Below are positions 33,243 to 44,804 of a stretch of 64,000 nt of DNA, piece after piece. Source of the DNA: Nitrosomonas sp. Nm51 (GTDB lineage Bacteria; Pseudomonadota; Gammaproteobacteria; Burkholderiales; Nitrosomonadaceae); the NCBI RefSeq assembly GCF_900111165.1, contig NZ_FOGH01000007.1, positions 31,414 through 95,413 of the forward strand. Direction: 5' to 3'. How positions within the stretch are numbered: the first letter of the stretch is position 1; every line of letters starts with the position of its first letter. Below the pieces are notes generated by a model. The model had not been told where the DNA came from. It saw only the letters and a program-made list of their open reading frames with translations, and made no database searches. A program made the position numbers and the translations under genes.

Positions 33243-36200
33243 TTATCCTGCCCATTTTCGGGCATTTCTAAAAAGACGAATCCAGGGGGCGTCTTCGCGG
33301 GTACGCGTGCGCCGTTCTGAATCGTTTGGTTTGGGCGGGTACCATGAGTGTTGTGCAATGCGAAAGACGCGCTCCGGATGCGGCATGAGTATGTTAAAAC
33401 GTCCGTCCTGACTTGTCATGCCGGTAATGCCGCGCGGCGAACCGTTCGGATTGCCGGGATAATCTTCCGTGACTTTGCCAAAGTTATCAATATATCGCAA
33501 AGTCACCAGCGCCTCGCTGTTCGCCTCGTTGCGGCCATCAAAGTCTGCGCGGCCCTCGCCATGCGCTACGGCAACCGGCATACGGCTGCCCGCCATGCCC
33601 TCAAATAATATCGATGGACCTGCCTGTATTTCTACCATGACAAAACGCGCTTCGAATTGTTCCGAATGGTTGCGCACAAAACGCGGCCAGTGTTCTGCGC
33701 CTGGAATAATTCTGCGCAGGTGGCTCATCATCTGGCAGCCGTTACACACACCAAGCGCGAATGTGTCCGTGCGCTGGAAAAACGTCACAAATGTTTCACG
33801 CGCCCGGCCATTAAATAAAATCGATTTCGCCCATCCTTCTCCGGCGCCCGGCACATCGCCGTAAGAAAAACCGCCGCATGCCGCCAGTCCTTTGAATGCA
33901 TCTAGTGAAACGCTGCCCGAGATAATGTCGCTCATATGTACGTCGGTAGCCGTGAATCCCGCACGGTCGAATGCGGCTGCCATTTCCATATGCCCGTTAA
34001 CACCCTGTTCGCGTAAAATGGCTACGGTGGGGCGGGTTCGAATGCGACGGACATAGGGTGCGGCGATATTGTCTTCGGGGTCAAAGCTGAGTTCAACATG
34101 CAAACCCGGGTCATCGCTGTTCAAAATACGGTCGTATTCCTGTTGCGCACAGTCCGGGTGATCGCGCAATTTTTGCATGTGATAAGTTGTTTCCGACCAT
34201 GCGCGTTGCAGTTCGATGCGTTTTTCCGCCAGCACGGGCCGGTTGTTGCGCATCAGGCGCAATTCATCCACGGTATTAGGGGCGCCGATGACAAAACTCA
34301 TGTCCCGCAGGCCGGCTTCAGCCAGTGTGTTCATGACGAATGCGTGTTTTCCGCTGCGGATTTGTATCACGGCGCCAAGTTCTTCATTGAACAAAACAGC
34401 GAACAGGTGTTCGGTGAATCGCCCGCTTAAATGGCCGCTGCGCATCTCGGCGCCGTCGATATCGCTTGATAGCGGATCAAAGCAGAGCTGGTCCAGATTG
34501 GCGGTGATGCCTGTATGGCCGGCAAAAGCCATTTCACAAAGCGTGACGAACAAACCGCCATCCGAGCGGTCGTGATAGGCCAGTACCGCATCTGCTTTAT
34601 TAAGTAGCTGGATAACGGTAAAAAATGCCTTAAGCTTATCGGCCCCGGATTGTCCGTCAATATCCGGCGCAACATGGCCGACCTGTTTATAAACCTGCGC
34701 CAGCGCCGACCCGCCCAGGCGGTTTTTACCCTGCCCGAGATCAATCAGAATCAGTTCGGTTTCGCCGCAGTCGGTGCGCAACTGAGGCGTTAACGTGCGG
34801 CGTACATCGCCGGCCCGGGAAAAAGCGGATATGATCAGCGACAGCGGCGCGGTTACGGCTTTGTCAGCCGGCTTTCCGGTTTGCGCATCCGCTGCCTCCC
34901 AAGTCGTTTTCATCGACATTGAATCCTTGCCCACCGGTATGCTGATGCCAAGTTGCGGGCATAATTCCATGCTGACCGCATGTACCGCGTCATACAATCC
35001 GGCGTCTTCTCCCGGGTGACCGGCCGCGGCCATCCAGTTCGCAGACAGCCTGATGTCACTGAGTTGCTGAATCGAGGCTGCGGCGATGTTGGTAACAGCT
35101 TCGCCTACCGCCATGCGCGCAGCCGCGGCAGGATCGATCAGTGCCAACGGCGTGCGTTCGCCGATTGCGAACGCTTCACCAAAGTAAGTCTGATATCCCA
35201 TCATGGTGACAGCTACATCGGCGACCGGTATCTGCCAGGGGCCTACCATCTGATCGCGCGCCGACATGCCGCCGACGGTGCGGTCGCCGATACTGATGAG
35301 AAATGTCTTGTCTGCGACTGACGGCAGCCGCAAAACCCGGTAGGCTGCTTCTTCCAAATCGAGTGGATGGGTATGAAACGCGGTCGGCGACTGAATTCGA
35401 TGCGTAACATTCCGCGTCATTCCGGGCGGCTTGCCGAGTAATACCGGCAACGCCATGTCGACCGGTGTGGTTGTGGAAGCATGCCGTTCGTCGACTACAA
35501 CAAGCTGCGTTTCTTCGGTTGCCACGCCGACCACCGAAAAAGGACAGCGCTCGCGTTCGCAGATTTCCTGAAACAATGCGAGCGAGTCAGGATGGATGGC
35601 AAGCACGTAGCGTTCCTGTGCCTCATTGCTCCAGATCTGCATCGGCGACATACCCGATTCCTCGACGGGCACGGCGCGCAAATCGAAACGTGCGCCGCGT
35701 CCGGCGTCATGTACCAGTTCCGGAAAAGCATTTGACAAGCCGCCGGCGCCGACATCATGAATAAATAAAATAGGATTTTCAATGCCAGAGCGTTCCAGTT
35801 GCCAGCAGCGGTCGATTACTTCCTGGGCGCGGCGTTGCATTTCGGGGTTGCCGCGCTGCACCGAATCGTAATCCAGCGCCTCGGTGTTCGTGCCGGCACC
35901 CATACTTGACGCTGCACCGCCGCCGAGACCGATCAACATGCCGGGACCGCCCAATTGAATCAGCAAAGAGCCGGGTGGAAATTTTTCTTTGCGGATGTGT
36001 TTTGCCGAAATTTGCCCGATGCCGCCCGCGAGCATGATGGGTTTATGATAACCGCGCATTTCGCCGGCGATATTCTCCTCGAAGGTGCGAAAATAGCCGG
36101 CCAGATTCGGGCGGCCGAATTCATTGTTAAATGCCGCTCCGCCGACCGGTCCGTCAAGCATGATCTGCAAGGCCGAAGCGATGCGCGCCGGTTTGCCGTA

Positions 36201-37274
36201 CACGGTTTTTTGGTCGGTATCCAAAAATTCCCAGGGCTGGATAAAATCCGGAATATTCAAATTGGATACCGAAAACCCGGTCAGCCCCGCTTTCGGTTTG
36301 GCTCCGCGGCCGGTTGCGCCTTCATCACGTATTTCACCGCCCACGCCCGTCGCCGCACCCGGAAACGGGGAAATCGCGGTTGGATGATTGTGCGTTTCCA
36401 CTTTCATCAACAGGTGCGTCTGTTCCTGCCTGTACGTATAGTGATGGTTTTTCCCCGGATAAAACCGTGCTATTTCCGCGCCTTCGATAATGCTTGCATT
36501 GTCTGTATAAGCGACCAGCGTGTTCTGTGGATTCTGCTGATGAGTATGACGGATCATCGAAAACAGCGACTGTTTTCGCTTTTTGCCGTCTATAATCCAG
36601 TCGGCATTAAAGATTTTGTGGCGGCAGTGCTCCGAATTTGCCTGTGCGAACATCATCAGTTCGACATCGGTCGGGTTGCGTCCGGCCTGTTGAAAATGAC
36701 GCATGAGATATTCAATCTCATCTGGCGATAGCGCCAGCCCCATTTCGGTATTGGCCGATTCGAGCGCCTGTAATCCGTTGGATTGGATGTCGATGATATA
36801 AAGCGGCTGCGGTGCAAGATGATGAAATAATTGTTCCGCTTCATCAAAAGACTGCAAAACAGCTTCTGTCATGCGGTCATGCAACAATACCTGAAGTGAT
36901 TGCTGCTGCTCGAAAGAAAGGGGACGGTTTGCTTGTATGAAATAGGCAATGCCGCGTTCGATACGTTCTACGTTCTCCAGTCCGCAATGATGCGCGATAT
37001 CGGTTGCCTTGCTCGACCAGGGTGAAATTGTGCCAGGGCGGGGAACGACGAGCGCAAATGCCGATGTCGTGGCTGCGGTATGCTGCGGCTGGCAGCTGTT
37101 GAGCAGTTGTTCAAGCAGGACCGTTTCGGTTTTGGTTAATGCGCGGCTGACTGCACAGAAATACCAATTTTCAGCATAAATATGAGAAACTTGTATGTCC
37201 AGTGCGTTGAATGCGCAAACCAGCTTTTCCAGCCTGAATGAAGACAACGCATGACCGCCACAAAATCGAAGCAT
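33243..37274 (-). CDS. purL: Phosphoribosylformylglycinamidine synthase (FGAM synthase)
   Basis: A 1343-residue large-type PurL, slightly longer than the ~1295 residues of E. coli. It catalyses the fourth step of purine synthesis using ATP and glutamine. Visible features are the N-terminal PurS-like region, [24 protein letters not shown] text (here [20 protein letters not shown]), the ATP/FGAR sites ([27 protein letters not shown]), and the C-terminal glutaminase with its cysteine in [14 protein letters not shown] and the histidine-glutamate pair in PHPERVF. It is divergent from the NAD(P)HX repair gene, with a 74-bp promoter region between the two start codons. Confidence 0.97.
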   Translation of the reverse strand: MLRFCGGHALSSFRLEKLVCAFNALDIQVSHIYAENWYFCAVSRALTKTETVLLEQLLNSCQPQHTAATTSAFALVVPRPGTISPWSSKATDIAHHCGLENVERIERGIAYFIQANRPLSFEQQQSLQVLLHDRMTEAVLQSFDEAEQLFHHLAPQPLYIIDIQSNGLQALESANTEMGLALSPDEIEYLMRHFQQAGRNPTDVELMMFAQANSEHCRHKIFNADWIIDGKKRKQSLFSMIRHTHQQNPQNTLVAYTDNASIIEGAEIARFYPGKNHHYTYRQEQTHLLMKVETHNHPTAISPFPGAATGVGGEIRDEGATGRGAKPKAGLTGFSVSNLNIPDFIQPWEFLDTDQKTVYGKPARIASALQIMLDGPVGGAAFNNEFGRPNLAGYFRTFEENIAGEMRGYHKPIMLAGGIGQISAKHIRKEKFPPGSLLIQLGGPGMLIGLGGGAASSMGAGTNTEALDYDSVQRGNPEMQRRAQEVIDRCWQLERSGIENPILFIHDVGAGGLSNAFPELVHDAGRGARFDLRAVPVEESGMSPMQIWSNEAQERYVLAIHPDSLALFQEICERERCPFSVVGVATEETQLVVVDERHASTTTPVDMALPVLLGKPPGMTRNVTHRIQSPTAFHTHPLDLEEAAYRVLRLPSVADKTFLISIGDRTVGGMSARDQMVGPWQIPVADVAVTMMGYQTYFGEAFAIGERTPLALIDPAAAARMAVGEAVTNIAAASIQQLSDIRLSANWMAAAGHPGEDAGLYDAVHAVSMELCPQLGISIPVGKDSMSMKTTWEAADAQTGKPADKAVTAPLSLIISAFSRAGDVRRTLTPQLRTDCGETELILIDLGQGKNRLGGSALAQVYKQVGHVAPDIDGQSGADKLKAFFTVIQLLNKADAVLAYHDRSDGGLFVTLCEMAFAGHTGITANLDQLCFDPLSSDIDGAEMRSGHLSGRFTEHLFAVLFNEELGAVIQIRSGKHAFVMNTLAEAGLRDMSFVIGAPNTVDELRLMRNNRPVLAEKRIELQRAWSETTYHMQKLRDHPDCAQQEYDRILNSDDPGLHVELSFDPEDNIAAPYVRRIRTRPTVAILREQGVNGHMEMAAAFDRAGFTATDVHMSDIISGSVSLDAFKGLAACGGFSYGDVPGAGEGWAKSILFNGRARETFVTFFQRTDTFALGVCNGCQMMSHLRRIIPGAEHWPRFVRNHSEQFEARFVMVEIQAGPSILFEGMAGSRMPVAVAHGEGRADFDGRNEANSEALVTLRYIDNFGKVTEDYPGNPNGSPRGITGMTSQDGRFNILMPHPERVFRIAQHSWYPPKPNDSERRTRTREDAPWIRLFRNARKWAG

Positions 37275-37348
37275 CGGAAAATATTACCTTGATCAAAAAT
37301 GCCATTTTACACGAGAAATAATTCTTTCCATTGATAAAGGCAGTCCAA

Positions 37349-38869
37349 ATGATGAGCATAATCGACCCGGTGTACCTGACCGAAGAAATACGCAAAATAG
37401 AACAGATGGTATTTGCGCAACCTAACCCGCCGGATTTGATGGAAAAAGCAGGGCGCGCGACTGCGGAGATTGCAACAAAGCATTGCGCGCTGAACTGTGA
37501 CAGCCGTATTCTTGTGTTGGCCGGACCGGGGAACAATGGCGGTGACGCTTTTGTTGCGGCGCGTTATCTGAAACATTGCGGATATTTTGTATCGGTTGTG
37601 TTTAACGGCGAACCTGAACGCCAGCCACAGGATGCCGGAAAAGCCAGGCAGGCATGGCTGGATAGTCAGGGAGAAATTCAACCGGAGATGCCGGAAACTG
37701 CAGACAACCAGAAATGGGATTTGATTATTGACGGTATTTTCGGTGTTGGTCTGCGGCAGGACCGCCCGGTAGCAGGCCAATATCTGAACTGGATTCAAGC
37801 CGTCAATGCCATGCAAGTACCTGTACTTGCAATCGATATTCCGTCCGGACTCGGCAGTGATGACGGCGGCGTTTATGGCGCCGTCATCACTGCTGCCGTT
37901 ACCGTTACGTTCATCGCGCCCAAGCCCGGTATTTTGACCCGTGACGGTCCGCAGTGCTGCGGCAGACTTTTTGTCTGCGATCTTGAACTTGATCCGGCGG
38001 CCCTGCTGCCGGCCAATGCATGGATGATCAACCGGAAACTGGCGGATATTTTGTTGCCGCCTCCGCGTAAAGCCAACAGCCATAAAGGCAGTTTTGGCGG
38101 CGTCGGAATACTGGGAGGCAACAAAGGCATGATCGGCGCAGCTATCCTGGCAGGCCGGGCGGCATTGCATGCTGGCGCCGGACGCGTCTATCTGGGTATG
38201 CTGGCAGCACCGTCGCCTGATATCGACATGGTGCATCCTGAACTGATGATGCGCGCGCCATCGGAATTGTTCGATCTGGACACGATAGACTGTCTGGTTG
38301 TCGGGCCGGGCATGGGTATGAATGAAATCGCCTACGGCTGGCTGGAGCACGCGCTTGACAGCGATTATCCTTTGGTGCTGGATGCCGATGCGCTGAACCA
38401 TATCGCCTTTCACAGCGAACTGGCCAGAAAGCTCGGGCAACGTGAGTCGCCCGCCGTTCTGACGCCGCATCCGGCAGAAGCGGCGCGGCTTTTGGATACT
38501 GATGCCTCTGTGATACAAGACGACCGCTTGCATGCTGTTATGCGTTTGTCAGAACAGCTGGATTGCCAGGTGTTGCTAAAAGGCGCGGGGAGTATCTGTG
38601 CCAGACCGGACGGAACATGTTTTTTCAATACCAGCGGCAATCCCGGTTTGAGCAGCGCAGGGACAGGCGACGTGCTCTCGGGTATTATCGGCGCACTGAT
38701 TGTGCAAGGCCAATCACCGGAGGATGCGTTACTTTTGGCTGTTTACCTGCATGGCGCTGCAGCAGATGAATTGCTGAAACAGAATAACGGGCCGGTGGGA
38801 ATGACGGCGTCGGAAGTCATTACTGCTGCACGCTATTTGCTGAACGACTGGATATATAGGAAAAACTAA
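37349..38869 (+). CDS. nnr: Bifunctional NAD(P)H-hydrate epimerase / ADP-dependent dehydratase
   Basis: From the preferred ATG at 37349 (AAAGG eight bases upstream; a TTG at 37331 is possible) the protein has 506 residues. The N-terminal YjeF_N domain (about 1-215) carries LAGPGNNGGDAFVAARYL and epimerises hydrated NAD(P)H. The C-terminal ribokinase-like domain (about 230-500) carries GSFGGVGILGGNKGM, LDADALNHIA, LTPHPAEAARLL and GTGDVLSGIIGALI and dehydrates it with ADP. Together they repair damaged nicotinamide cofactors. It stands alone, divergent from purL. Confidence 0.95.
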   Translation: MMSIIDPVYLTEEIRKIEQMVFAQPNPPDLMEKAGRATAEIATKHCALNCDSRILVLAGPGNNGGDAFVAARYLKHCGYFVSVVFNGEPERQPQDAGKARQAWLDSQGEIQPEMPETADNQKWDLIIDGIFGVGLRQDRPVAGQYLNWIQAVNAMQVPVLAIDIPSGLGSDDGGVYGAVITAAVTVTFIAPKPGILTRDGPQCCGRLFVCDLELDPAALLPANAWMINRKLADILLPPPRKANSHKGSFGGVGILGGNKGMIGAAILAGRAALHAGAGRVYLGMLAAPSPDIDMVHPELMMRAPSELFDLDTIDCLVVGPGMGMNEIAYGWLEHALDSDYPLVLDADALNHIAFHSELARKLGQRESPAVLTPHPAEAARLLDTDASVIQDDRLHAVMRLSEQLDCQVLLKGAGSICARPDGTCFFNTSGNPGLSSAGTGDVLSGIIGALIVQGQSPEDALLLAVYLHGAAADELLKQNNGPVGMTASEVITAARYLLNDWIYRKN

Positions 38870-39031
38870 TCGTATAACACGCGGATGGGCATGTGAATGG
38901 GTGGCCGTTTTGAAGAAGACTGCCCCCTGTTGCAGGCGCCAGTCTCGTCAGTCGCGCTGGAAGTTGTTACGCTGTCTGTAATCGGTTTTGGACAGGCGGC
39001 AACAGCAACAGGTTACTATGTTAATTCCTGC

Positions 39032-39781
39032 TTAACAGTTTTTCTCGTAGCGTCGAGCCATAAAACCAATTAAACCGATGCCGAGTAATGCCAGCATCGA
39101 TGGTTCGGGTATCGGATTAACGGATTCCGTCATCAAAACAAAATCATTATAGTCTGTGTCGCCGCCGTTATACTGGTCTTCCCATGCCATGATATATTCG
39201 TTTGTGCTCCAAATACCCGGAAGCGTTGAAGGAAGACCAATTGTATCTGTCCCTGCTCCCCGGTAAGCGACCATGTGATCAACGCCATCGGCATTCAGGT
39301 CTGTATTGCTGTAAAAAATATTTGTTCCGGTATCTAAAAAGTAGCCGAAAGCATTATCTGCAAAATCAACGCCGGTATCCGCAAAGTTGATGTTCACAGA
39401 GCCATCATTTCCGAAAGACAACAGTTTTTGCGCGCCGGGACCGTCTAACGCTGAAAACAAAGTTACCTGTTTGGATGGATCGCTGGCATCGTAAATACCC
39501 ACGGTGTTTGTATTTGCGTTACCAGCAAGTTCAATAATGAGTTGAGAGAAAGAACCGCCGCTTCCGGATATCTGCCACTTTTCGTCTTGTTGAATTTGGT
39601 CGGTATTGACATTTGTGCTGCTGACATTGCCGATGGGTGCCAGGGTGATATCATTTAAAATGCCTTGCAGTGACGCGCCGCCGTCGCCAAACGTAACCGT
39701 TGCATTAGCCGATCCGGCGATTGCCAGACCCAGCGTGGCGGCCAGCGTTGTTTTTAAAATCATTTTGGATTGTTTTTTCAT
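39032..39781 (-). CDS. PEP-CTERM sorting domain protein (DUF4114-like)
   Basis: The start at 39781 is chosen because AAAGGAG precedes it and it opens directly with a signal peptide (MKKQSKMILKTTLAATLGLA, cleavage after SANA); the frame extends further upstream without a better start. The 249-residue product ends in a PEP-CTERM tail (NPIPEPSMLALLGIGLIGF, then ARRYEKN). The stretch before it, YNGGDTDYNDFVLM, resembles the DUF4114 calcium-type motif common in such proteins. It is expected to be exported and processed by exosortase, which is not in the window. It faces the nnr gene, from which it is separated by 162 bp without a clear terminator. Confidence 0.85.
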   Translation of the reverse strand: MKKQSKMILKTTLAATLGLAIAGSANATVTFGDGGASLQGILNDITLAPIGNVSSTNVNTDQIQQDEKWQISGSGGSFSQLIIELAGNANTNTVGIYDASDPSKQVTLFSALDGPGAQKLLSFGNDGSVNINFADTGVDFADNAFGYFLDTGTNIFYSNTDLNADGVDHMVAYRGAGTDTIGLPSTLPGIWSTNEYIMAWEDQYNGGDTDYNDFVLMTESVNPIPEPSMLALLGIGLIGFMARRYEKNC

Positions 39782-40599
39782 TATTATTCTCCTTTGAGAC
39801 TGTTTTTCTTGAAATCTTATGTAAAAAATACCGGGCCAGGTGTTATCTAAAATTTGCTGCCGATTTACACATGCCCGGATTGTTTGCGCTACGCTCATAC
39901 AGCAGCTGTCATATAAAGCTGTGCAATCTTAATCAGGGCATAAGCTGATATCTTTTATGGGTAGCCATCTTAACGATTCAGAATTTTTGAGCTACTGGAC
40001 CAAAGTACGAATACGTATGAGACAAAAAAGCAACCAATACAGTTGGTTAAAATTGGGTGTTTCATGTATGATCAGCTGAAAGCGGCCGGTTCCGGCTGGC
40101 CGTCCAGGATTTGAATGAAATGCGCAGGCGGTATTTGTCAATTTTTTTCACTGAAACTAGCTGCTGTTTGCCTGGGCGGCTGTTCAATTTAATCCGCTGT
40201 CATTACAGAAAAATTGACGTGCGATTAAATTTTGGAGCGATTGATAAAACGGACGGGTTGTGCGTCGTCGGCATAGCTTGTGCTATGACTCATCCTCCCG
40301 CCTTGCATTGCATCCCGCCAGACGCGCCCAATTGTCACACTTATTTATTCGCGGCTCCTAGGCAGCTGTAGCGTTAATGGCGTACAAGCGTGGTTGCTGT
40401 ATAAGGCAAGCCAATGTACCAACGTACAGTATGTGGCTCAGAGGGTGCCGGATAAGATGACAGCCCCCGATACTATTATTGGTTCGAGTAGGTGGATAGA
40501 ATGGTCTCGTTGTTGTTGCTGCGATTGCCGTGCTAAAAAAACGGGTTTTTTTTGAGCGCGATGTTGATTAATGTCTTTAAATGTGCGGTGTGATACATC
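39782..40599. other. 818-bp region without a supported gene
   Basis: It must contain the promoters of the flanking divergent genes. A small hairpin CATAGC-TTGT-GCTATG lies at 40272-40287, and an A-run/T-run inverted repeat (AAAAAAAC, GGG, TTTTTTTT) lies near 40535-40555. An 86-codon open frame at 40111-40371 has no ribosome binding site, ends in unlikely sequence and was not accepted. Confidence 0.4.
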
Positions 40600-41604
40600 A
40601 TGAAAGAGAGGCGTAACTATTACAGATCGCTTTATGCGCAGCCTGACGCACCGCTTACGGTTATTCAGGTGAATTATCATATGTTGATGCTGAAACTCAG
40701 GGTGCGCCAGGATCATGATTATGTTGAACTGCAGGCGGATTTTTTAAAAACGGCCATGGCGGTGCTGAACGATCCTTTGAAACGCGCGGTTTATGACCGT
40801 CAGCTGCAAAGACGCTATCCTATGAAAATGTTAAGTCTCGGATCCTTTGCGTCCGGTATCGTCGACAGTATGACGGACAGCGCCATGACCCAAACAAACC
40901 GGCGCAATTATTACCGTGTTCTCCAGATACAGCCGGATGCGCCTGCGGAAATTATTACCGGCAGCTATCAGGCGCTGCTGCACTATCCTTACCAGAACGT
41001 CGACTTGCTGAAGGAAGCGCACGCGGTCCTTGCAAATCCTGCAGCGCGTTTGCGTTATGATGCGTATCTGGCCGGCAAATGGCGGTATTCCGAAAAAACA
41101 CTGATGCCGGTCAATAAAATGAAACATGGCGGCCATCCGGATGGTATCGGTCATTCGGTGCCGTCAGCAGCAGACGACTCGAAAAAGGCATTATCTTTTT
41201 GCATGTTTTGCCATACGGCATATGCAAAACAAACCGGCCCGTACCAGCAGCACGCATGCCTGGAATGCGGCAGCCCATTGCCGGTAACCGCCGAGGCGTC
41301 ATTTGAACAAAAACACCGCACAAACATACGTATCAATATGCACGGAAAATTTGAATATTATCTGTTCTGGCCCGATATGCCCAGCAAAGGCATAATCCAG
41401 GATTTATCGCCACGCGGTACGCGGTTTTTTGCTGAAACGCCGCTCAATTTACATGACGTTATCAAAATTGATGCGCCGAATTTTCGAGCGGTTGCAGAAG
41501 TGATCCACCAGCGCAGGATACAACCCTTCGTATCTGTTGGCGCATGCTTCCTTACCGTTAAATTTGAACAGGAGCGCGGCAGTTTTCTGGCCGTAGATAT
41601 CTGA
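40600..41604 (+). CDS. J-like tandem / zinc ribbon / PilZ protein
   Basis: A 334-residue protein. Two successive N-terminal segments (about 5-75 and 100-165) look like J-domain helices, each opening with NYYR.L..QPDAP and containing an A..VL.(N/D)P..R..YD helix, but both lack the HPD tripeptide needed to stimulate Hsp70. A zinc ribbon follows (C201-x2-C204, C220-x2-C223). The C-terminal ~95 residues look like a PilZ domain (GIIQDLSPRGTRFFAETPL), which in other proteins binds c-di-GMP, though the usual RxxxR motif before it is not clear. It might link c-di-GMP to a protein complex. It lies alone, 135 bp ahead of glyQ. Confidence 0.6.
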   Translation: MKERRNYYRSLYAQPDAPLTVIQVNYHMLMLKLRVRQDHDYVELQADFLKTAMAVLNDPLKRAVYDRQLQRRYPMKMLSLGSFASGIVDSMTDSAMTQTNRRNYYRVLQIQPDAPAEIITGSYQALLHYPYQNVDLLKEAHAVLANPAARLRYDAYLAGKWRYSEKTLMPVNKMKHGGHPDGIGHSVPSAADDSKKALSFCMFCHTAYAKQTGPYQQHACLECGSPLPVTAEASFEQKHRTNIRINMHGKFEYYLFWPDMPSKGIIQDLSPRGTRFFAETPLNLHDVIKIDAPNFRAVAEVIHQRRIQPFVSVGACFLTVKFEQERGSFLAVDI

Positions 41605-41738
41605 CCCGGTAAATGGCGCGTTTGCCGAATAAATCACGTTCAATCCCTGCGCTTTCTTCGCGCTTTACGCAAAACCCTGTAAAATTCGGCTATTCGAATT
41701 ATTATTGACTGCTATTGACAGCCGCTGAAAGCTTTTTC

Positions 41739-42668
41739 ATGAGTAAACATACTTTCCAGGAAATTATTTTTACCCTGCAACAATACTGGTCCGGACAGGG
41801 CTGCGCCATTTTGCAACCCTGCGATATGGAGGTTGGCGCGGGCACCAGCCATACCGCGACATTTTTGCGCGCCCTCGGCCCCGAACCGTGGAAAGCAGCG
41901 TATGTGCAGCCTTCCCGCCGACCCAAGGACGGCCGGTACGGTGATAATCCCAATCGGCTGCAACATTATTACCAGTTTCAGGTGGTGTATAAACCCGCGC
42001 CCGGGAATATTTTGGATTTGTATTTCGGTTCTCTGCGGGAACTTGGACTCGATTTGCGGCAAAACGATGTGCGGCTGGTCGAAGACGACTGGGAAAACCC
42101 GACGCTCGGCGCATGGGGCCTGGGCTGGGAGGCGTGGTTAAATGGAATGGAAGTGACCCAGTTTACCTATTTCCAGCAGGTTGGAGGAATCAATTGCAAG
42201 CCGACCACCGGCGAAATCACCTATGGCCTGGAGCGTCTTGCCATGTATCTTCAGGGTGTGGAAAATGTGTTCGATCTTGTCTGGACGGAAGGTCTGAAAT
42301 ACTATGATGTTTACCATCAAAATGAAGTGGAACAGTCTGTATATAATTTCGAGCAAAGCGATCCGGAATTTTTGTTTCAAGCGTTCACCAGCCATGAAAC
42401 CCAGGCGCAACGCCTGATTGAAGGCAAGCTGGCGTTGCCGGGCTACGAGCAAGTGCTGAAAGCCGCGCATATTTTCAATCTGCTGGATGCCCGTGGTTCA
42501 ATTTCAGTGACTGAGCGCGCTGCCTATATCGGTCGCATTCGCGCTTTGTCGCGCAGTGTCGCGCAGGCCTATTATGCCAGCCGTGAACAGCTCGATCCGC
42601 CATTTCCGCTGGCGCCGCGCGCGTGGGTGGCGCAAATGCCCAAATCAAACTATCCGCATAGTCAGTAA
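41739..42668 (+). CDS. glyQ: Glycyl-tRNA synthetase alpha subunit
   Basis: From the ATG at 41739 the product has 309 residues, like E. coli GlyQ; a TTG at 41715 would add eight residues and is less likely. The catalytic subunit motifs are all there: [77 protein letters not shown] and [20 protein letters not shown] text (here [16 protein letters not shown]). It forms an alpha2beta2 enzyme with GlyS, which begins 5 bp downstream. Confidence 0.97.
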   Translation: MSKHTFQEIIFTLQQYWSGQGCAILQPCDMEVGAGTSHTATFLRALGPEPWKAAYVQPSRRPKDGRYGDNPNRLQHYYQFQVVYKPAPGNILDLYFGSLRELGLDLRQNDVRLVEDDWENPTLGAWGLGWEAWLNGMEVTQFTYFQQVGGINCKPTTGEITYGLERLAMYLQGVENVFDLVWTEGLKYYDVYHQNEVEQSVYNFEQSDPEFLFQAFTSHETQAQRLIEGKLALPGYEQVLKAAHIFNLLDARGSISVTERAAYIGRIRALSRSVAQAYYASREQLDPPFPLAPRAWVAQMPKSNYPHSQ

Positions 42669-42673
42669 ACAGC

Positions 42674-44803
42674 ATGAACAGCACGATGACGCAAAACTTA
42701 CTGATTGAATTGCTGGTAGAAGAATTGCCTCCCAAATCACTTGAAGATCTGGCAATCAATTTTGCTGATTTGATTGCGGCAAGCTTGCGGGATCATGGTC
42801 TGATTTCGGAATACTCCAATAATGGAGGCGTAAAAATCTATGCCACCCCCAGGCGTCTGGCTGTCTGGATTGCTAATGTTGCGTCACAGGCGGCAGATAA
42901 ATCCGTTTCACAGAAACTTATGCCGGTTAAAGTCGGGCTCGATGAAAATAACCAGCCTACGCCGCCGTTACTGAAAAAACTGGCCGGTTTGGGTGCAGAT
43001 GCGTCAGCCGTTGCGCAGCTCAAGCGTATTTATGAAGGCAAAACGGAAACACTGTTTTTGGATACTGTTGCCACCGGTACGAAGTTGACCGATGGCCTGC
43101 AAATTGCGCTTGGCGAAGCTATAAGCCGATTACCGATACCTAAGATAATGACTTATCAGCTTGCAAACGGCTGGGAAAGTGTCAATTTTGTACGTCCGGC
43201 GCATACGCTGGTTGCGCTGCATGGCGACGAAATCATACCGGTGCGGATACTGGGTCTGGATTCGGGACGCGAGACGCTGGGGCATCGCTTTGAAGCGAAT
43301 CGTTTAACCATTCAGTTGCAAAGCGCTGACAGCTATGCACAGCAACTGCTGGAAGAAGGCGCCGTTATCGCCGGTTTTGATGACCGTCGCGCCGAAATCA
43401 GTCGTCAGTTGAGCGCTGCGGCTGACCGGGCGGGACTGACATTAATTCAGGACGATGCATTGCTCAATGAAGTTGCAGCACTGGTTGAGCTGCCCAATGT
43501 GCTGATCGGGCAGTTTGACCCGGAATTTCTTGATGTACCGCAGGAATGCCTGATCTTGACAATGAAAGCCAATCAGAAATATTTTCCCCTGATGGATGCC
43601 AAAGGAAAACTGGCGAATAAGTTTTTACTGGTTTCGAATATACGGCCTGCCGATCCGACGCTTGTCGTAACCGGCAATGAGCGCGTCGTGCGCTCGCGTC
43701 TTGCCGATGCCAAGTTTTTCTACGATCAGGACCGCAAGAAAACGCTGGAATCCAGACTGCCCGGGCTTGATCATGTGGTCTATCACAATAAGCTCGGCAC
43801 CCAGGGGGAACGGATTCAGCGGGTGCGCGTCATCGCCCGGTCTATCGCCTTGTTGCTTGGCGGTGAAACATTGGCTGACGAAGCAGGCAAGGCAGCGTTA
43901 TTGTCCAAAACGGATCTGTTGACCGAAATGGTTGGCGAGTTTCCCGAACTGCAGGGGATTATGGGATATTATTACGCGCTCAATGACGGGTACGGCGAAT
44001 CCATCGCGCAAGCTGTTGCAGACCACTACAAGCCGCGTTTTTCCGGCGATACATTGCCGCGTAATACTGCCGGGATTTGTGTCGCGCTTGCAGACAAGCT
44101 TGAAACGCTAACCGGTTTGTTCAGTGTCGGACAAATTCCAACAGGTGATAAAGATCCGTTTGCATTGCGCCGGCATGCGCTGGGCACGATACGTATTCTG
44201 ATTGAAAAAGAATTGCCGGTATCGCTGGACTTTCTGCTCAAGGAAGCCCGGTTGGCGTTTGATGACCAATATCCTGAGACGGCACTGTCGCCATTGCAGT
44301 TTATTTACGATCGTCTGGCAGGTCTGTTGCGCGAACAGGGGCATTCCGTACAGGCAATCGATGCCGTGTTATGTCAATCGCCGAAGGTGTTAAAAGATAT
44401 TCCCAAACGGCTTGAAGCGGTGCGCGAATTCGAAAAATTACCCGAGGCTGCCAGTCTCGCGGCCGCAAACAAACGCGTACATAATATTCTGGAAAAAAGC
44501 GCGCAGACCGAAGCAGTCAACAACACGCAGATTAACACCGGTTTGCTTAAAGAGCCGGCGGAAATCGCATTGTACGATGCGTTGATGCAGGTCAAGCCGC
44601 AAGCGGACAGCGCGTTTGAATCCGGCGAATATACCCGGTCGCTGCAATCGCTTGCGGCACTCAAAGAGCCGGTTGATGCGTTTTTCGATCATGTCATGGT
44701 CAATACGGATGACGCAGGTCTGCGTACCAATCGTTTGTGTCTGCTCGAACTGATGCATCAGGCGATGAACCGGGTGGCCGATCTATCCAGGCTGGCGGGT
44801 TGA
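42674..44803 (+). CDS. glyS: Glycyl-tRNA synthetase beta subunit
   Basis: A 709-residue beta subunit, close to the usual ~690. It opens with LLIELLVEELPPKSLEDLA and contains the conserved RPAHTLVALHGDEIIP, LGHRFEAN, LTMKANQKYFPLMDAKG, and DPFALRRHALGTIRIL segments, with the anticodon-binding part at the C-terminus. It starts 5 bp after glyQ and ends 1 bp before the phosphatase gene, so all belong to one operon. Confidence 0.97.
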   Translation: MNSTMTQNLLIELLVEELPPKSLEDLAINFADLIAASLRDHGLISEYSNNGGVKIYATPRRLAVWIANVASQAADKSVSQKLMPVKVGLDENNQPTPPLLKKLAGLGADASAVAQLKRIYEGKTETLFLDTVATGTKLTDGLQIALGEAISRLPIPKIMTYQLANGWESVNFVRPAHTLVALHGDEIIPVRILGLDSGRETLGHRFEANRLTIQLQSADSYAQQLLEEGAVIAGFDDRRAEISRQLSAAADRAGLTLIQDDALLNEVAALVELPNVLIGQFDPEFLDVPQECLILTMKANQKYFPLMDAKGKLANKFLLVSNIRPADPTLVVTGNERVVRSRLADAKFFYDQDRKKTLESRLPGLDHVVYHNKLGTQGERIQRVRVIARSIALLLGGETLADEAGKAALLSKTDLLTEMVGEFPELQGIMGYYYALNDGYGESIAQAVADHYKPRFSGDTLPRNTAGICVALADKLETLTGLFSVGQIPTGDKDPFALRRHALGTIRILIEKELPVSLDFLLKEARLAFDDQYPETALSPLQFIYDRLAGLLREQGHSVQAIDAVLCQSPKVLKDIPKRLEAVREFEKLPEAASLAAANKRVHNILEKSAQTEAVNNTQINTGLLKEPAEIALYDALMQVKPQADSAFESGEYTRSLQSLAALKEPVDAFFDHVMVNTDDAGLRTNRLCLLELMHQAMNRVADLSRLAG

Positions 44804-44804
44804 T

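Noticed and set aside
35955..36731. 258-codon open frame on the plus strand
   Set aside because: It is the antisense of purL; the purL motifs are unambiguous in the other direction.
40111..40371. 86-codon frame in the gap before the J-like/PilZ gene
   Set aside because: No ribosome binding site, unlikely Cys/His/Pro composition and no recognisable domain.
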